Below the pieces are notes generated by a model that saw only the letters and a program-made list of their open reading frames with translations, did not search any database and was not told where the DNA came from. The translations under genes and the position numbers were made by a program. Positions 46,306-54,914 of a stretch of 64,000 bases of DNA are shown piece after piece. Each line of letters opens with the position of its first letter. Positions within the stretch are counted from its first letter, which is position 1. Source of the stretch: Eubacterium sp. CAG:251 (GTDB lineage: Bacteria > Bacillota > Clostridia > Oscillospirales > Acutalibacteraceae); contig FR889116.1 in the NCBI GenBank assembly GCA_000436835.1, forward strand, positions 1 to 64,000, read 5' to 3'.

Positions 46306-46342
46306 AAATATTAAGTTGAAGCACTGACATGCAACAAACAAG

Positions 46343-46371
46343 AGTATATACGAAAAAAAGAAAAAAGTCAA
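46343..46371 (-). promoter_or_regulatory. Promoter of tRNA-Pro(CGG)
   Basis: Minus strand: TTGACT (46366-46371), 17-bp spacer, TATACT (46343-46348). Confidence 0.75.
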
Positions 46372-46403
46372 GAGAAATTCAACTACTTTTCAACATACAA
46401 GGC

Positions 46404-46438
46404 AAAAAGCAATGAAAGAATTTCTTCCATTGCTTTTT
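46404..46438 (-). terminator. Terminator of the phage structural operon
   Basis: The stem AAAGCAATG / CATTGCTTT with AAGAA/TTCTT inside lies 17 nt after the tail-fibre stop and is followed by T residues. Confidence 0.75.
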
Positions 46439-46454
46439 CATTACGTGTTAGCAC

Positions 46455-46931
46455 CTACCTTATACAAACATAGCAATATGCAACACCCGACTCATTAAGA
46501 CAAACAACTTCGTTCATAATACCCTTAAGGTTTTGAGAAACTTTAAGAGTTTTTCTGTCATCTCTAAAACGCAAACCGTTTGTAGTACCAAAGGTAGAGC
46601 CGTAAGCCGTATAAATATAGTCTTTGCTATTTGGCGCATCCCAAACGTGAGGGGTAACGCCTGTCGGGAAAATAATAACTGCGCTCGGATCAAATGGGCA
46701 AGCGGTTGCAATTTCACGAACACTTTCATTATTGCCATAATAAATATTGCAATAAACATTCGTATTCCATTTGTTTCTTTCCTCCTCAGACACGTGGCAG
46801 GACATATCGTTTTTATGGTCTATAATTTGCTTATCGATAATCAAATTATCATTACAAAAATCTTCTCTTTTAGGTTTGTCCCCACCGAGCCAAAGATTAA
46901 GCCCTATTTCTGTTTTATTTGTGTTGCTCAT
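46455..46931 (-). CDS. Phage tail fibre-like protein
   Basis: 158 residues. The N-terminus LWLGGDKPKREDFCNDN and the later HVSEEERNKWN are typical of short tail-fibre or receptor-binding proteins that attach to the baseplate. The rest is Gly/Asn/Thr-rich beta structure. It ends the phage operon and has an ATGA overlap with the upstream gene. Confidence 0.7.
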   Translation of the reverse strand: MSNTNKTEIGLNLWLGGDKPKREDFCNDNLIIDKQIIDHKNDMSCHVSEEERNKWNTNVYCNIYYGNNESVREIATACPFDPSAVIIFPTGVTPHVWDAPNSKDYIYTAYGSTFGTTNGLRFRDDRKTLKVSQNLKGIMNEVVCLNESGVAYCYVCIR

Positions 46932-47491
46932 TGTGCACCTCCTAAACTGTCTATAAAATTAAATGATATTTTTGCAATTTTGTCCCAATCGTCTGCATTA
47001 TAATCAAGCGCATCAAGCGCATCGAAATCATAAATGCTCTCATTCGCCTGCATAACAACACCGGGACAAATATATTTTTCAAAATAAGAAATATTTTTTA
47101 AAACTTGCGATAAAAAAGACTCTTTACTGCCGCCGGCAGAAAAAACAAAATTCGATACGCTAAACGTCATATTTTTATCAAAAGTTTTCAAACATTCCTC
47201 TTTAAATTCATCATATTTATATTTAACAAAACCTTGCGATAAGCCTTTTTGAACATTCTCATAGTTAATCGCATCCAAATCGAGTAAATCGCACATCATT
47301 TTAATGCCGTAATTTTTAGCCGAATCAAAAAACACTTCAGAAAGTATTTTATCAAAATATTCTTCCACAAGCGTCATTCCCGCATCAACAGCTTTAATCA
47401 TGGCATAATTGAATCCGTTTCTTCTTACATTCAAATTAAGCGCAGACAAAAGCGACGAAAGCCTGTAAATGCATGTATTGCTAACATTCAT
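46928..47491 (-). CDS. XkdU/YmfQ-like (DUF2313) tail protein
   Basis: 187 residues from the ATG at 47491, which has GGAGG 9 nt upstream; a longer frame overlaps the baseplate gene. Assigned by size and position: it directly follows the baseplate J protein, as XkdU follows XkdT in PBSX. The N-terminal helical part (RLSSLLSALNLNVRRNGFNYAMIKAVDAG) fits such proteins. Probably a baseplate wedge part. Confidence 0.6.
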   Translation of the reverse strand: MNVSNTCIYRLSSLLSALNLNVRRNGFNYAMIKAVDAGMTLVEEYFDKILSEVFFDSAKNYGIKMMCDLLDLDAINYENVQKGLSQGFVKYKYDEFKEECLKTFDKNMTFSVSNFVFSAGGSKESFLSQVLKNISYFEKYICPGVVMQANESIYDFDALDALDYNADDWDKIAKISFNFIDSLGGAQ

Positions 47492-48551
47492 AAAGTTCGA
47501 CCTCCAAATTGTCAAGAAGAATATAGCCGTCGCCGTCGCAAAGAATACAATCGCCCAAAACATTTGTTCCGCTTATTTCAACGCTTTGAACGCTGTCGAT
47601 TTTCAGCGCCGCCTTTCTAATCTCATCAAGTGAAATATTATAGTTTATTTTATTGCGTGTTAAAATTTCATAAATGTTATCATATATTTCTTGCTTTTGT
47701 GACGCCTCATCAGAAATACTGTCAACATTAGCCTTGACCTTTATCGATACATGCGTCTTTTTGGCATACTCAATATGAATTTTAACACCAAACAGTTCAA
47801 TTTGCGGAAATGCTTTTTTGATGCCTTCCAATTCTTCACTCGTGAGTTCTCCGGGGCAAGAAACAATTACCCTTACGCTTCCGGGGGTGTCGCTTTGCTT
47901 TATTGAGCAATCTTTAATATTGCCAATGTTTTTAATTTCAAGTTCAATTGAACTTTTATTAAAATAATTAAGCGGAATTTTAAATGTTGACATAATTCTT
48001 TTTCTAAACGAGCCGTCGCTTTCGTCATCGCTTCCGCCTGTTATCGGATACGCATTAAACGCATATTCAATCCCCGACGGAGGATTAACAAGAGTCAGTA
48101 AATTGTCGCCCTCTAAGTTGTATTTTTCTCCGTTTCCCAAAGCGGTACATGAAACCGATATACTTGTATTGCCCGCTTTAAGAATAACCGTTTCATCTGT
48201 TGAATACTGAATAAGCGGATAATTCGGTTTTGAGCAAACAGTTCCCTTTTCAATAACTATATCGCTTGCAATTGCTTCATTAATGCCAAATGTAAGCGTA
48301 CCCTTTGCTTTAGTACCGAGCTTTCTTTTGCAATCACGCAACGCACCGTGACGGTCAAGATACTCTCCCGTTGCAGTTTGAACAAACGCTTGCTTTAAAA
48401 TAAAATCGCCGTAGCATGACAAGCCGTAAAGTTCGCTTGCAATTGCTTCAAGCTTTTTTTCATCAATAGAATTTTCAGCAATTTCCCTGCCAATTTCTTT
48501 ATTGTAAGCAGCTTTCATATTCTGCAAAATTTCATTATATGTAGACTTCAT
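47481..48551 (-). CDS. Baseplate J-like protein (XkdT/JayE family)
   Basis: 356 residues. Motifs of the family are TATGEYLDRHGALRDCKRK near residue 70 and GGSDDESDGSFRKRIM near the centre, followed by the beta-rich domains. It forms wedges of a contractile-tail baseplate. ATGA overlap with the preceding gene. It shows that this phage block came from a myovirus-type ancestor. Confidence 0.9.
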   Translation of the reverse strand: MKSTYNEILQNMKAAYNKEIGREIAENSIDEKKLEAIASELYGLSCYGDFILKQAFVQTATGEYLDRHGALRDCKRKLGTKAKGTLTFGINEAIASDIVIEKGTVCSKPNYPLIQYSTDETVILKAGNTSISVSCTALGNGEKYNLEGDNLLTLVNPPSGIEYAFNAYPITGGSDDESDGSFRKRIMSTFKIPLNYFNKSSIELEIKNIGNIKDCSIKQSDTPGSVRVIVSCPGELTSEELEGIKKAFPQIELFGVKIHIEYAKKTHVSIKVKANVDSISDEASQKQEIYDNIYEILTRNKINYNISLDEIRKAALKIDSVQSVEISGTNVLGDCILCDGDGYILLDNLEVELYEC

Positions 48552-48823
48552 ATTACAACGTACACCTGCCTTTCCTCATTATTAATAAGAACATCAACTG
48601 TAATTAAATTATCGTTTTTGGTATATGTAACATTTTTAACATATACCCCGTCAAGCTTTGATAAAGCCATTCTGATAAACGACAGCATAAGCCTTTCGTT
48701 TCCTTTTGCCTCGTGTATTCTGCTGCCGAAATTTTTGTCGGGATAGAATTCTCCTTTTTCGCAATAAACAGCCGAGCGGCACAAATTAATAATATCGGTT
48801 GTTTTTTCATTAATATCACTCAA
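48548..48823 (-). CDS. gp25/XkdS-like baseplate protein
   Basis: 91 residues with SAVYCEKGEFYPDKNFGSRIHE, the core of the gp25-like fold (sheath initiator). Position before the J protein fits XkdS or phage P2 gpW. Four-base overlap with the J gene. Confidence 0.8.
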   Translation of the reverse strand: MSDINEKTTDIINLCRSAVYCEKGEFYPDKNFGSRIHEAKGNERLMLSFIRMALSKLDGVYVKNVTYTKNDNLITVDVLINNEERQVYVVI

Positions 48824-48839
48824 TAATTTTGCCCTCCTT

Positions 48840-49169
48840 TTATATAACCAATCCGTTTATCACTATGCTTCCGTCATTTTTGAGGTGAATATATGCACCG
48901 GAAAGAGACATGATTTTGATTTCTCCGTATTCAACATTTGAACTGTCGTTTTCAACTCCTATGCAAACCTGCTCTCCTCCGCCTTGAGTAAGCAAAAGCC
49001 TTTCACCCTTAGGTATACAAAAATTGTAGCCGTAAGGAGAGTAAAAATTAACATTTCTTTCAACGCCTGTTGAAGTTGCCTCAACAGCACCGTTTGAGCT
49101 CATAGTAACCTTACCGCATTCAACAGCAGGCACTTTTTGTTCTTTAATAATCTGCTTGCTAATCCACAT
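48840..49169 (-). CDS. Short baseplate V/gp45-like spike protein
   Basis: 109 residues. A central OB-like part (PYGYNFCIPKGERLLL, QVCIGV) and a terminal beta strand region (IKIMSLSGAYIHLKNDGSIVINGLVI) resemble short gp45/gpV proteins. Overlaps the hub gene by 11 nt. Confidence 0.6.
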   Translation of the reverse strand: MWISKQIIKEQKVPAVECGKVTMSSNGAVEATSTGVERNVNFYSPYGYNFCIPKGERLLLTQGGGEQVCIGVENDSSNVEYGEIKIMSLSGAYIHLKNDGSIVINGLVI

Positions 49170-50103
49170 AATTTACCTCCGAGATATCGATATTTTTTCT
49201 TAAAATAAGCTTTGTGTGCTCAGCGTTTTCATCAATGGAATAAACCTTCTCAAAAAGCAGATAATCATTAAAATCACCAAGTTTACCGCTGTAATCAAAC
49301 CGCTGTAAAAGCTCGCTTTCAACATAACCTTTAAGCGTTATTTCAAGGCGCTTATAATCCTTGAACGAATCTTTGAGCATTTTAGAAATTTTATAATTTC
49401 TCTGCCAACTCGGAAGCGCCGCAAGATTTACATATCTTTGCCTTGAAAATCCTAATTTTTCAGCAAGCTGCGAATAGGTGTGGCAATCGTAAAGATACGA
49501 AAATTCCTTTTTATAATTAACTGCCGAAATCGGTTCGCTTCGATTTATTATGCTTTTTGCCGAAATCACTGAAAAATCATTAAGGCTTAATATATTTTCG
49601 CTCGGTTTCAACATAAAAATTTCATTATCGGCATTAATCCTTATTGAATTGCCGGTAATTGTTGAAACAAGCAAATTGATAGCACCGTAAAGCGAGGAGC
49701 CGCTTGAAACTTCATATTTTTTAAACGTGCAAATATCGTCAAGCTTATAAGAAAAGCCGAACGGTTTTGCATAAGCGTCAAACAGACTTTGAGCACTCGG
49801 ACGATTATATGTATAAGCGAAAGCATCGTTGTCAACCAAAAGGCAGGCACTTGAACGAGCATAAATATATGTTTCAAATCCTCTTTCATCAGCAGTTGTC
49901 CTCTGGCAATCGCAATAGCCGTTAAATATAAGTTTGTTATTTTTATAAACATATACTCTCTCAATTTCATCAAGCGATTTGCCGCCGATAATTTTAATGC
50001 TTAGACTGTCGCAAGCAACCTCTGCCGTCTGTGTTAAAACGGCTGAAACAATACCGCTTGGTATTATTTTATTTCCCAACGTTGTCACTAAAACAATTTT
50101 CAT
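49159..50103 (-). CDS. Tail hub protein, XkdQ/YqbQ-like (gp27/gpD type)
   Basis: 314 residues. The first 110 residues form beta domains (VYVYKNNKLIFNGYCDCQRTT), followed by the YIYARSSACLLVDNDA segment typical of late-control/hub proteins. It should sit at the centre of the baseplate. ATGA overlap with the LysM gene, matching PBSX order xkdP-xkdQ. Confidence 0.75.
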   Translation of the reverse strand: MKIVLVTTLGNKIIPSGIVSAVLTQTAEVACDSLSIKIIGGKSLDEIERVYVYKNNKLIFNGYCDCQRTTADERGFETYIYARSSACLLVDNDAFAYTYNRPSAQSLFDAYAKPFGFSYKLDDICTFKKYEVSSGSSLYGAINLLVSTITGNSIRINADNEIFMLKPSENILSLNDFSVISAKSIINRSEPISAVNYKKEFSYLYDCHTYSQLAEKLGFSRQRYVNLAALPSWQRNYKISKMLKDSFKDYKRLEITLKGYVESELLQRFDYSGKLGDFNDYLLFEKVYSIDENAEHTKLILRKNIDISEVNYVD

Positions 50104-50615
50104 CTCAGCTTCACCCGATCACCTTTCTTTATTGAAAACGGACTTTCTATATCATTTAATTGCATAATTTCGTCAACACTCATATTTGCCCTTGCCGCAA
50201 TATCAAAAGCATTATCCCCGTCGTATGCAACAATATAATCGAGAGGAGCAATTTCCTTTTTATCATCACACACCTGAGTAAACTCAAATTCATACTCGAT
50301 TTTACCAAGCGTTGCACTTGAATCATACTTAAACTCGGTAAAAATTGCCTCAATAGGATAAAGCGACGGGCAATGAAGTTCGCCTGCGCCTCCCTGCCTT
50401 AAAAGATATGACAGACGAGCGCATTTTTCGTCTGCATCGTCTGAGAAAAAAGTGCCCTTTCCTTTAACGATAATCGGTTTTTGTGATATATCCTGAGTAA
50501 TTCCTTTTCCGTCATAGACAGAAGTGTTTGAAACATCACGAGAGGTAATAACCTGAATATATGACGGATTTGTATCAAACACAAAATCCTTAAATCTCAT
50601 TTTAAATTCTTTCAT
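50100..50615 (-). CDS. LysM tail protein, XkdP-like
   Basis: 171 residues. An N-terminal beta domain is followed by a C-terminal LysM motif (YIVAYDGDNAFDIAARANMSVDEIMQLND). Such proteins lie between tape measure and hub in contractile phages. The start shares its first base with the stop of a 28-codon ORF (TAATG). The tape-measure gene that should precede it is absent. Confidence 0.8.
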   Translation of the reverse strand: MKEFKMRFKDFVFDTNPSYIQVITSRDVSNTSVYDGKGITQDISQKPIIVKGKGTFFSDDADEKCARLSYLLRQGGAGELHCPSLYPIEAIFTEFKYDSSATLGKIEYEFEFTQVCDDKKEIAPLDYIVAYDGDNAFDIAARANMSVDEIMQLNDIESPFSIKKGDRVKLR

Positions 50616-50701
50616 TATTCACCTGCGGATTTATCATATTGATTTTTATCAAGACGGATAATTTCGCTTATATTTTCCGCCTGTTCATATTCCTCATTCA
50701 C
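50615..50701 (-). CDS. 28-codon ORF at the site of the missing tail genes
   Basis: GTG start with GGAGG 8 nt upstream, overlapping the connector gene end and ending in TAATG with the LysM gene. The product is acidic (VNEEYEQAENISEIIRLD). It may be a remnant of a deleted tail gene or a real small protein that keeps the operon coupled. Confidence 0.45.
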   Translation of the reverse strand: MNEEYEQAENISEIIRLDKNQYDKSAGE

Positions 50702-51101
50702 CGCTTTCACCTCCGAAATCAATATTTGTGCCGAATGAAAAATAGCCGTTAAGCCTATATCCCTTGGCTTGCTTTACATATTCAAGAGGCTGTGCTTTTA
50801 TTGAAGTAATATTAAATTTTTGGCTTACCCTGCAAATATTTAAAAACACATCCTTTGCAAAAGCAGAATTATTTTTCTCGGTGAATATACCGACCTTAAT
50901 TTTGACATTTGCATATTTTGTATCATCGCCAAGCTCTATCGGCGTAATTTCCATCTCGTCAAGACCGACACAAACAAACGTATTTTTTATTTCACCGGCA
51001 TAAGATACATTTTCAAAAGGCTTGATGATTTTAATATTTTTAAAAAAATAATCAGCTTTAAGAGCTTTTGCAAAGGTGATTATAAAATCATTAATATTCA
51101 T
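50694..51101 (-). CDS. Phage tail-completion / connector protein
   Basis: 135 residues of mixed alpha/beta type. Assigned by position as the last of three small genes after the major capsid gene, where tail terminator or head-tail joining proteins lie. No motif is decisive. It overlaps the previous gene by 11 nt. Confidence 0.55.
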   Translation of the reverse strand: MNINDFIITFAKALKADYFFKNIKIIKPFENVSYAGEIKNTFVCVGLDEMEITPIELGDDTKYANVKIKVGIFTEKNNSAFAKDVFLNICRVSQKFNITSIKAQPLEYVKQAKGYRLNGYFSFGTNIDFGGESGE

Positions 51102-51447
51102 CGTATTCCGCCTCCTTAATTTCTCTTAAAATGCCTGTATAATAAATAACCTCGTCGTTTATTTTCACTGCATTTTTTCTCAAAAATTTATACTTGCCCG
51201 ACGAAGTTTGCAAATATCCGTTATCGCTTATTTCCATAACATTGTGCGTTTTCGGACCAAGATACAAATAATATCTCGCTTCATTTATTCCAAGTTCTGT
51301 AACATCATCGTCAAATGCACTGCTCTTTTTTCGCCACAAGGGATTTACGGTGCATTTAAACGGCATTGAGTTCCATTCTCCGTCATAAAGCGTTGCCTCA
51401 ATTCCGATTTTATCAAGATGATTTTTTATAATATATCCGCTTCTCAT
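51091..51447 (-). CDS. Phage head-closure-like protein (XkdH-like)
   Basis: 118 residues from the ATG at 51447, with GAGG upstream; the 51468 start would lie inside the previous gene. Beta-rich with YYLYLGPKTH and a C-terminal acidic end. Position suggests a head-closure or stopper protein. Confidence 0.55.
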   Translation of the reverse strand: MRSGYIIKNHLDKIGIEATLYDGEWNSMPFKCTVNPLWRKKSSAFDDDVTELGINEARYYLYLGPKTHNVMEISDNGYLQTSSGKYKFLRKNAVKINDEVIYYTGILREIKEAEYDEY

Positions 51448-51448
51448 A

Positions 51449-51805
51449 TTACACCGCCTCAAAAGCAAAATGATTGTTTTTAATCAGCGAGGCACACTGT
51501 TCAAGAGCAAAATTGTATATTGCCCTTGCATTTTCAAGCGCAGAAGACGTGTCAAGCGAATATGACACATCTCCTGCCTTAAACGAAGTGATACCGTCTG
51601 ACTGATTAGTAAGCATATATCGATAATAAGCCTTTGCAGCGCAAAGAAATATTACGCAGGAATTATTTTCGTCATCACTGCTTTTTAAAAGTGAATTTAT
51701 ATATTCACATTCCATTTCGATAAGCGATTGATATTTTCCCGCATCTTCCTCACTCAAAGACGAAAGAGTGATAAATTCCGCTTTAATTTTACTTAAATCA
51801 GTCAT
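51449..51805 (-). CDS. Phage head-tail connector protein (gp6-like)
   Basis: 118 residues, mostly helical, with the pattern CVIFLCAAKAYYRYM and FKAGDVSYS seen in gp6/gp15-type adaptors. It lies 11 nt after the major capsid gene. Confidence 0.65.
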   Translation of the reverse strand: MTDLSKIKAEFITLSSLSEEDAGKYQSLIEMECEYINSLLKSSDDENNSCVIFLCAAKAYYRYMLTNQSDGITSFKAGDVSYSLDTSSALENARAIYNFALEQCASLIKNNHFAFEAV

Positions 51806-51816
51806 AATAAATCACC

Positions 51817-52809
51817 TTATTTTGCCTTAACAAGCATAGCAACGGCATCAGGGAAAATGTTTGAGAAACCAACAATTGTAGATACTGTTGCTCTTTCAAT
51901 CTGACGGTCGATAAGCTTGTCAAAATCTGTTGTAATGTCTGATGCAATTACTCTTTCAAACGCATAGTTTTTATCAATTGCAATAAGGGTATCGGAATCC
52001 ATTTCCTTTAAGCAATAAACCTCTGCACCGAAAGGAGTAACCATTCTGCCTGTGCCGTGAAAATCGAGACCTGCGTTTGCGTCTCTCATTTCAGGTAATT
52101 TAAGAAGTCTTGCAAATGACTTAGGGTCAACAAGTATTGTTGTAAGATTGTAAGGCTTCATCATTGTGTAAATATCAATAAGATTATCATAAGTAAATGT
52201 ATCACCGGTATATGTAATCTTATTTACGGTTGGTTTGTCAATTGTTGCAAGTGCATCGTATGCCTCATAATAAACCATATTTTCACCGATTCTGCGAAGT
52301 GTGATTGAGAAAAGGTCAAGCTTTTGGAACTTGATTGCCTCATATGATGCGGAAATCATCTTGCCGTATTTTTTAAGCTTGGTAAGCTTGTCTTTCACAG
52401 TAATCTTTACATCTGAAAATGCACTGCCCTCGGCAACATTTATAAAGTCGACCAAATCAGTTGTATCTTCAAGCGAAATAGACCTGTAATCAAGCGAATC
52501 AATATAAGATGTGGTTGCAATGATTTTATCTACGGTGCACGCTTCTCTCATACCGAGCTTAATAGAACGGGATACAAATTCAGGAAAAAGAGCTGCTGAA
52601 TCGGAAGTTTGGAAAAACTTTGAAACAGTATCGCAGTTTTCGCCCGAAACCTTAATGTCAAATCTTTTAAGCTGACGTTCGTATGCGTCAAGGCCTTCAA
52701 GAGATGTGCCCTTGTAGTTTTCTGACGGGTCAAGTGCCTCAAGCGCCTGAGTGAAAGACTTACCTGTGGTGTATAAACTTTTTTCAATTCTAATGTTATC
52801 GTATGACAT
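51817..52809 (-). CDS. Major capsid protein (HK97-fold type)
   Basis: 330 residues. Position after the protease and the layout of an N-arm (1-100), E-loop and P-domain, with repeated ISLEDTTDLVDF and TTILVDPKSFARLL segments, fit HK97-fold capsids of myovirus-type prophages. The C-terminus ends VAMLVKAK. No frame damage is visible, so it could still assemble. Confidence 0.75.
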   Translation of the reverse strand: MSYDNIRIEKSLYTTGKSFTQALEALDPSENYKGTSLEGLDAYERQLKRFDIKVSGENCDTVSKFFQTSDSAALFPEFVSRSIKLGMREACTVDKIIATTSYIDSLDYRSISLEDTTDLVDFINVAEGSAFSDVKITVKDKLTKLKKYGKMISASYEAIKFQKLDLFSITLRRIGENMVYYEAYDALATIDKPTVNKITYTGDTFTYDNLIDIYTMMKPYNLTTILVDPKSFARLLKLPEMRDANAGLDFHGTGRMVTPFGAEVYCLKEMDSDTLIAIDKNYAFERVIASDITTDFDKLIDRQIERATVSTIVGFSNIFPDAVAMLVKAK

Positions 52810-52828
52810 AAATTAATTCCTCCGTTAA

Positions 52829-53788
52829 TTATAATTTAAATTGATTTACTGTATTATTTGTTTTTGTGTCATTACTTTTAATTTGAAGATGAGCGGTGCT
52901 TTCACGGTTTTTCTTTGTGAAAGCTTCTTTAAAGGACAAAAGTTCCTTTGCGGTCATAACCTGTGCCACAGAGGAAAAAGCCTTAATATCCATCTCCGGC
53001 ATAGCCTCTGCGCAAAGCTTTATAACCTCGTTTGCAAGGCTTTTCTTGTACTTTCTGCCAAGCTCTGCCTCATCCTCAAGTGAATCAACATAATTCAAAA
53101 GCGAATCAAGCTGAAATTTTGATACCGTAGTATCGTCGCTCATATTTTTGAGCGTCTTAATAATATCTTCCATATTATTCTCCTTTGTAAATTCAAATGC
53201 TTTTGTAACTCCTGCCTGTCTTTGCGCAGGAACGGCTACAAAGCTGAACTCATACGCATCGCTGATATCTGACAAAATTGTGCAGGCGATTTTGCCCTTA
53301 TATTCTTTGCCCGAAACGTGTTCGCATCTGCACTGCCTTTTATCCTTGCCGCAAATTGAACAGGTTGCTTTTTTTGATGAGCAGGAAACTGAAACTTCCT
53401 TTTTAATTCCTGCGTCAAGTTCGTCAATAAATCCTTTGTTTTCCTCGTTTTTGAGCATATAAGCCTTTGCCTTTAGCATATAATAAGGCTCACCGTCGGC
53501 TGTTGTTCCGTTGCCTTTTTCAATCCATGTTTCAAAAACACGTGCCTTTTGGTCGCTCGATTTCATTGAATGGTCGCTGATACCCGTTTTGCCGACAAAA
53601 AACGTTTTAAGTTCATTAAGCGCCGATAATGAAAATTTTTCAAAATCCCTGTCTATGTCGTTATCGCAAAGAATAACAGTAAAAACATAAAGACTGTCTG
53701 CGTCAAACTCACGCCTTGTATACTTATTGATTTTTTTTAAGTCCTCAGTGCTTGGACTAAAACCTTTTTCTACATAACCAAAGCTCAA
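52829..53788 (-). CDS. Prohead protease/scaffold-like protein (XkdF-like)
   Basis: 319 residues with a TTG start and GGGAGA upstream. The N-terminal half resembles XkdF-type proteases (GISDHSMKS with the candidate catalytic His, and DISDAYEFSFVAVPAQRQAG). An unusual Cys cluster (CSICGKDKRQCRCEH) lies in the middle and could bind zinc. The C-terminal part is helical and may act as scaffold. Four-base overlap with the portal gene. Confidence 0.7.
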   Translation of the reverse strand: MSFGYVEKGFSPSTEDLKKINKYTRREFDADSLYVFTVILCDNDIDRDFEKFSLSALNELKTFFVGKTGISDHSMKSSDQKARVFETWIEKGNGTTADGEPYYMLKAKAYMLKNEENKGFIDELDAGIKKEVSVSCSSKKATCSICGKDKRQCRCEHVSGKEYKGKIACTILSDISDAYEFSFVAVPAQRQAGVTKAFEFTKENNMEDIIKTLKNMSDDTTVSKFQLDSLLNYVDSLEDEAELGRKYKKSLANEVIKLCAEAMPEMDIKAFSSVAQVMTAKELLSFKEAFTKKNRESTAHLQIKSNDTKTNNTVNQFKL

Positions 53789-54912
53789 TTTTCAATCTCC
53801 CTTCTTATTTTTTCTGCCTGTTGCGTATAAAGCTGTGCCTTAGCCTCGTCACATTCATCCTGAAGTGTAATTTTCTTCCATTCGATATTCGCCTCATAAG
53901 GCAAGGCGTTTATTGCAAGATACATATTGCCGATTTGCTTAATCACAGGTTCAAGAATACGTCTGTACGATTCAAGCTCGCTTGTCAATATATCTGCCTG
54001 CTGCGTGCTCATTCTCTCTGTTGACGACCAACTAAGGCCAAGCATAAACGGCGGAAGCCCTGTTTTTGCAACAATCTGTTCAAGAAGCTGTCTTACAGGG
54101 ATTTCACTGTCAAGCACTGCATTGTCAGCACCGATTACCTTAACGCTCACATCCCCGACTGCCACAAAATCCTTAACGGTATTTGAATTCATAGCATCTT
54201 TCCACGCATTTGCAACGGTTTGCGCCGTTTCGTTTGCGTTTGAATAAGCGCTGTCCTTATCCGGCTTGCAAATAACAGAATATCGAAGATTTCCCGCATG
54301 CTTCCAATTTTCGCCGATTGTATTATAAATTTCGAGCAAAATATTGCTTACAAACGGCAAGCCGGAAAGCAAACTTGTGCCGCACAAATCGGAAGGCTTA
54401 GGATTTAAAACAGAATATAAAATCAAATTCGGCTGATTGATTTTGGAGCCGTTATTATAAAAATCGACATCAATTCCGTTTTTTGCCCTTTTAAGCTCAA
54501 TTGACGAAAGTTCGCTGTTATAAAGCGCATATATCCCGTCTGAGCACATAACTATTTCGCCTATTGCCGTGCCGAAGGTTAAAAGCTGATTAAGATAATT
54601 TGAAACGAAAGAGGTTATCCCCCTTTGGTTTCCGCCGACATTTATCGACTCAAAATACGAGTTCATCATATCGTTTATTTTTTCATTGCCCGTATCAAAC
54701 CTAAAGCCCTCGCAAAGTCGCACAATTTTATTAATTGCGGCGTCTAAAATAGGAACCGCATTTCTAAGCTCGGCATATACTCTCGATTCGCCGTTAATCG
54801 GCATATAACTTGTAAGATTATAATAAGGATGATTTGTAGCGATTGACGTTTGAACCGCACATGCAGCATTTGAATTTTGACTTTTCTTTTTTCTTAAATC
54901 TAAAATTTTCAA
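53785..54912 (-). CDS. Phage portal protein
   Basis: 375 residues with a TTG start after GAAAGGA. Typical portal parts are VYAELRNAVPILDAAINKIVRLCEG near the start and LPPFMLGLSW plus QQADILTSELESYRRILEP near the C-terminus. It forms the DNA entry ring of the capsid. It follows the large terminase by 2 nt. Confidence 0.85.
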   Translation of the reverse strand: MKILDLRKKKSQNSNAACAVQTSIATNHPYYNLTSYMPINGESRVYAELRNAVPILDAAINKIVRLCEGFRFDTGNEKINDMMNSYFESINVGGNQRGITSFVSNYLNQLLTFGTAIGEIVMCSDGIYALYNSELSSIELKRAKNGIDVDFYNNGSKINQPNLILYSVLNPKPSDLCGTSLLSGLPFVSNILLEIYNTIGENWKHAGNLRYSVICKPDKDSAYSNANETAQTVANAWKDAMNSNTVKDFVAVGDVSVKVIGADNAVLDSEIPVRQLLEQIVAKTGLPPFMLGLSWSSTERMSTQQADILTSELESYRRILEPVIKQIGNMYLAINALPYEANIEWKKITLQDECDEAKAQLYTQQAEKIRREIEN

Positions 54913-54914
54913 AG

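Noticed and set aside
46144..46371. 75-codon minus frame over tRNA-Pro(CGG)
   Set aside because: It covers the tRNA, its promoter and its terminator. The protein-like string is the translated tRNA.
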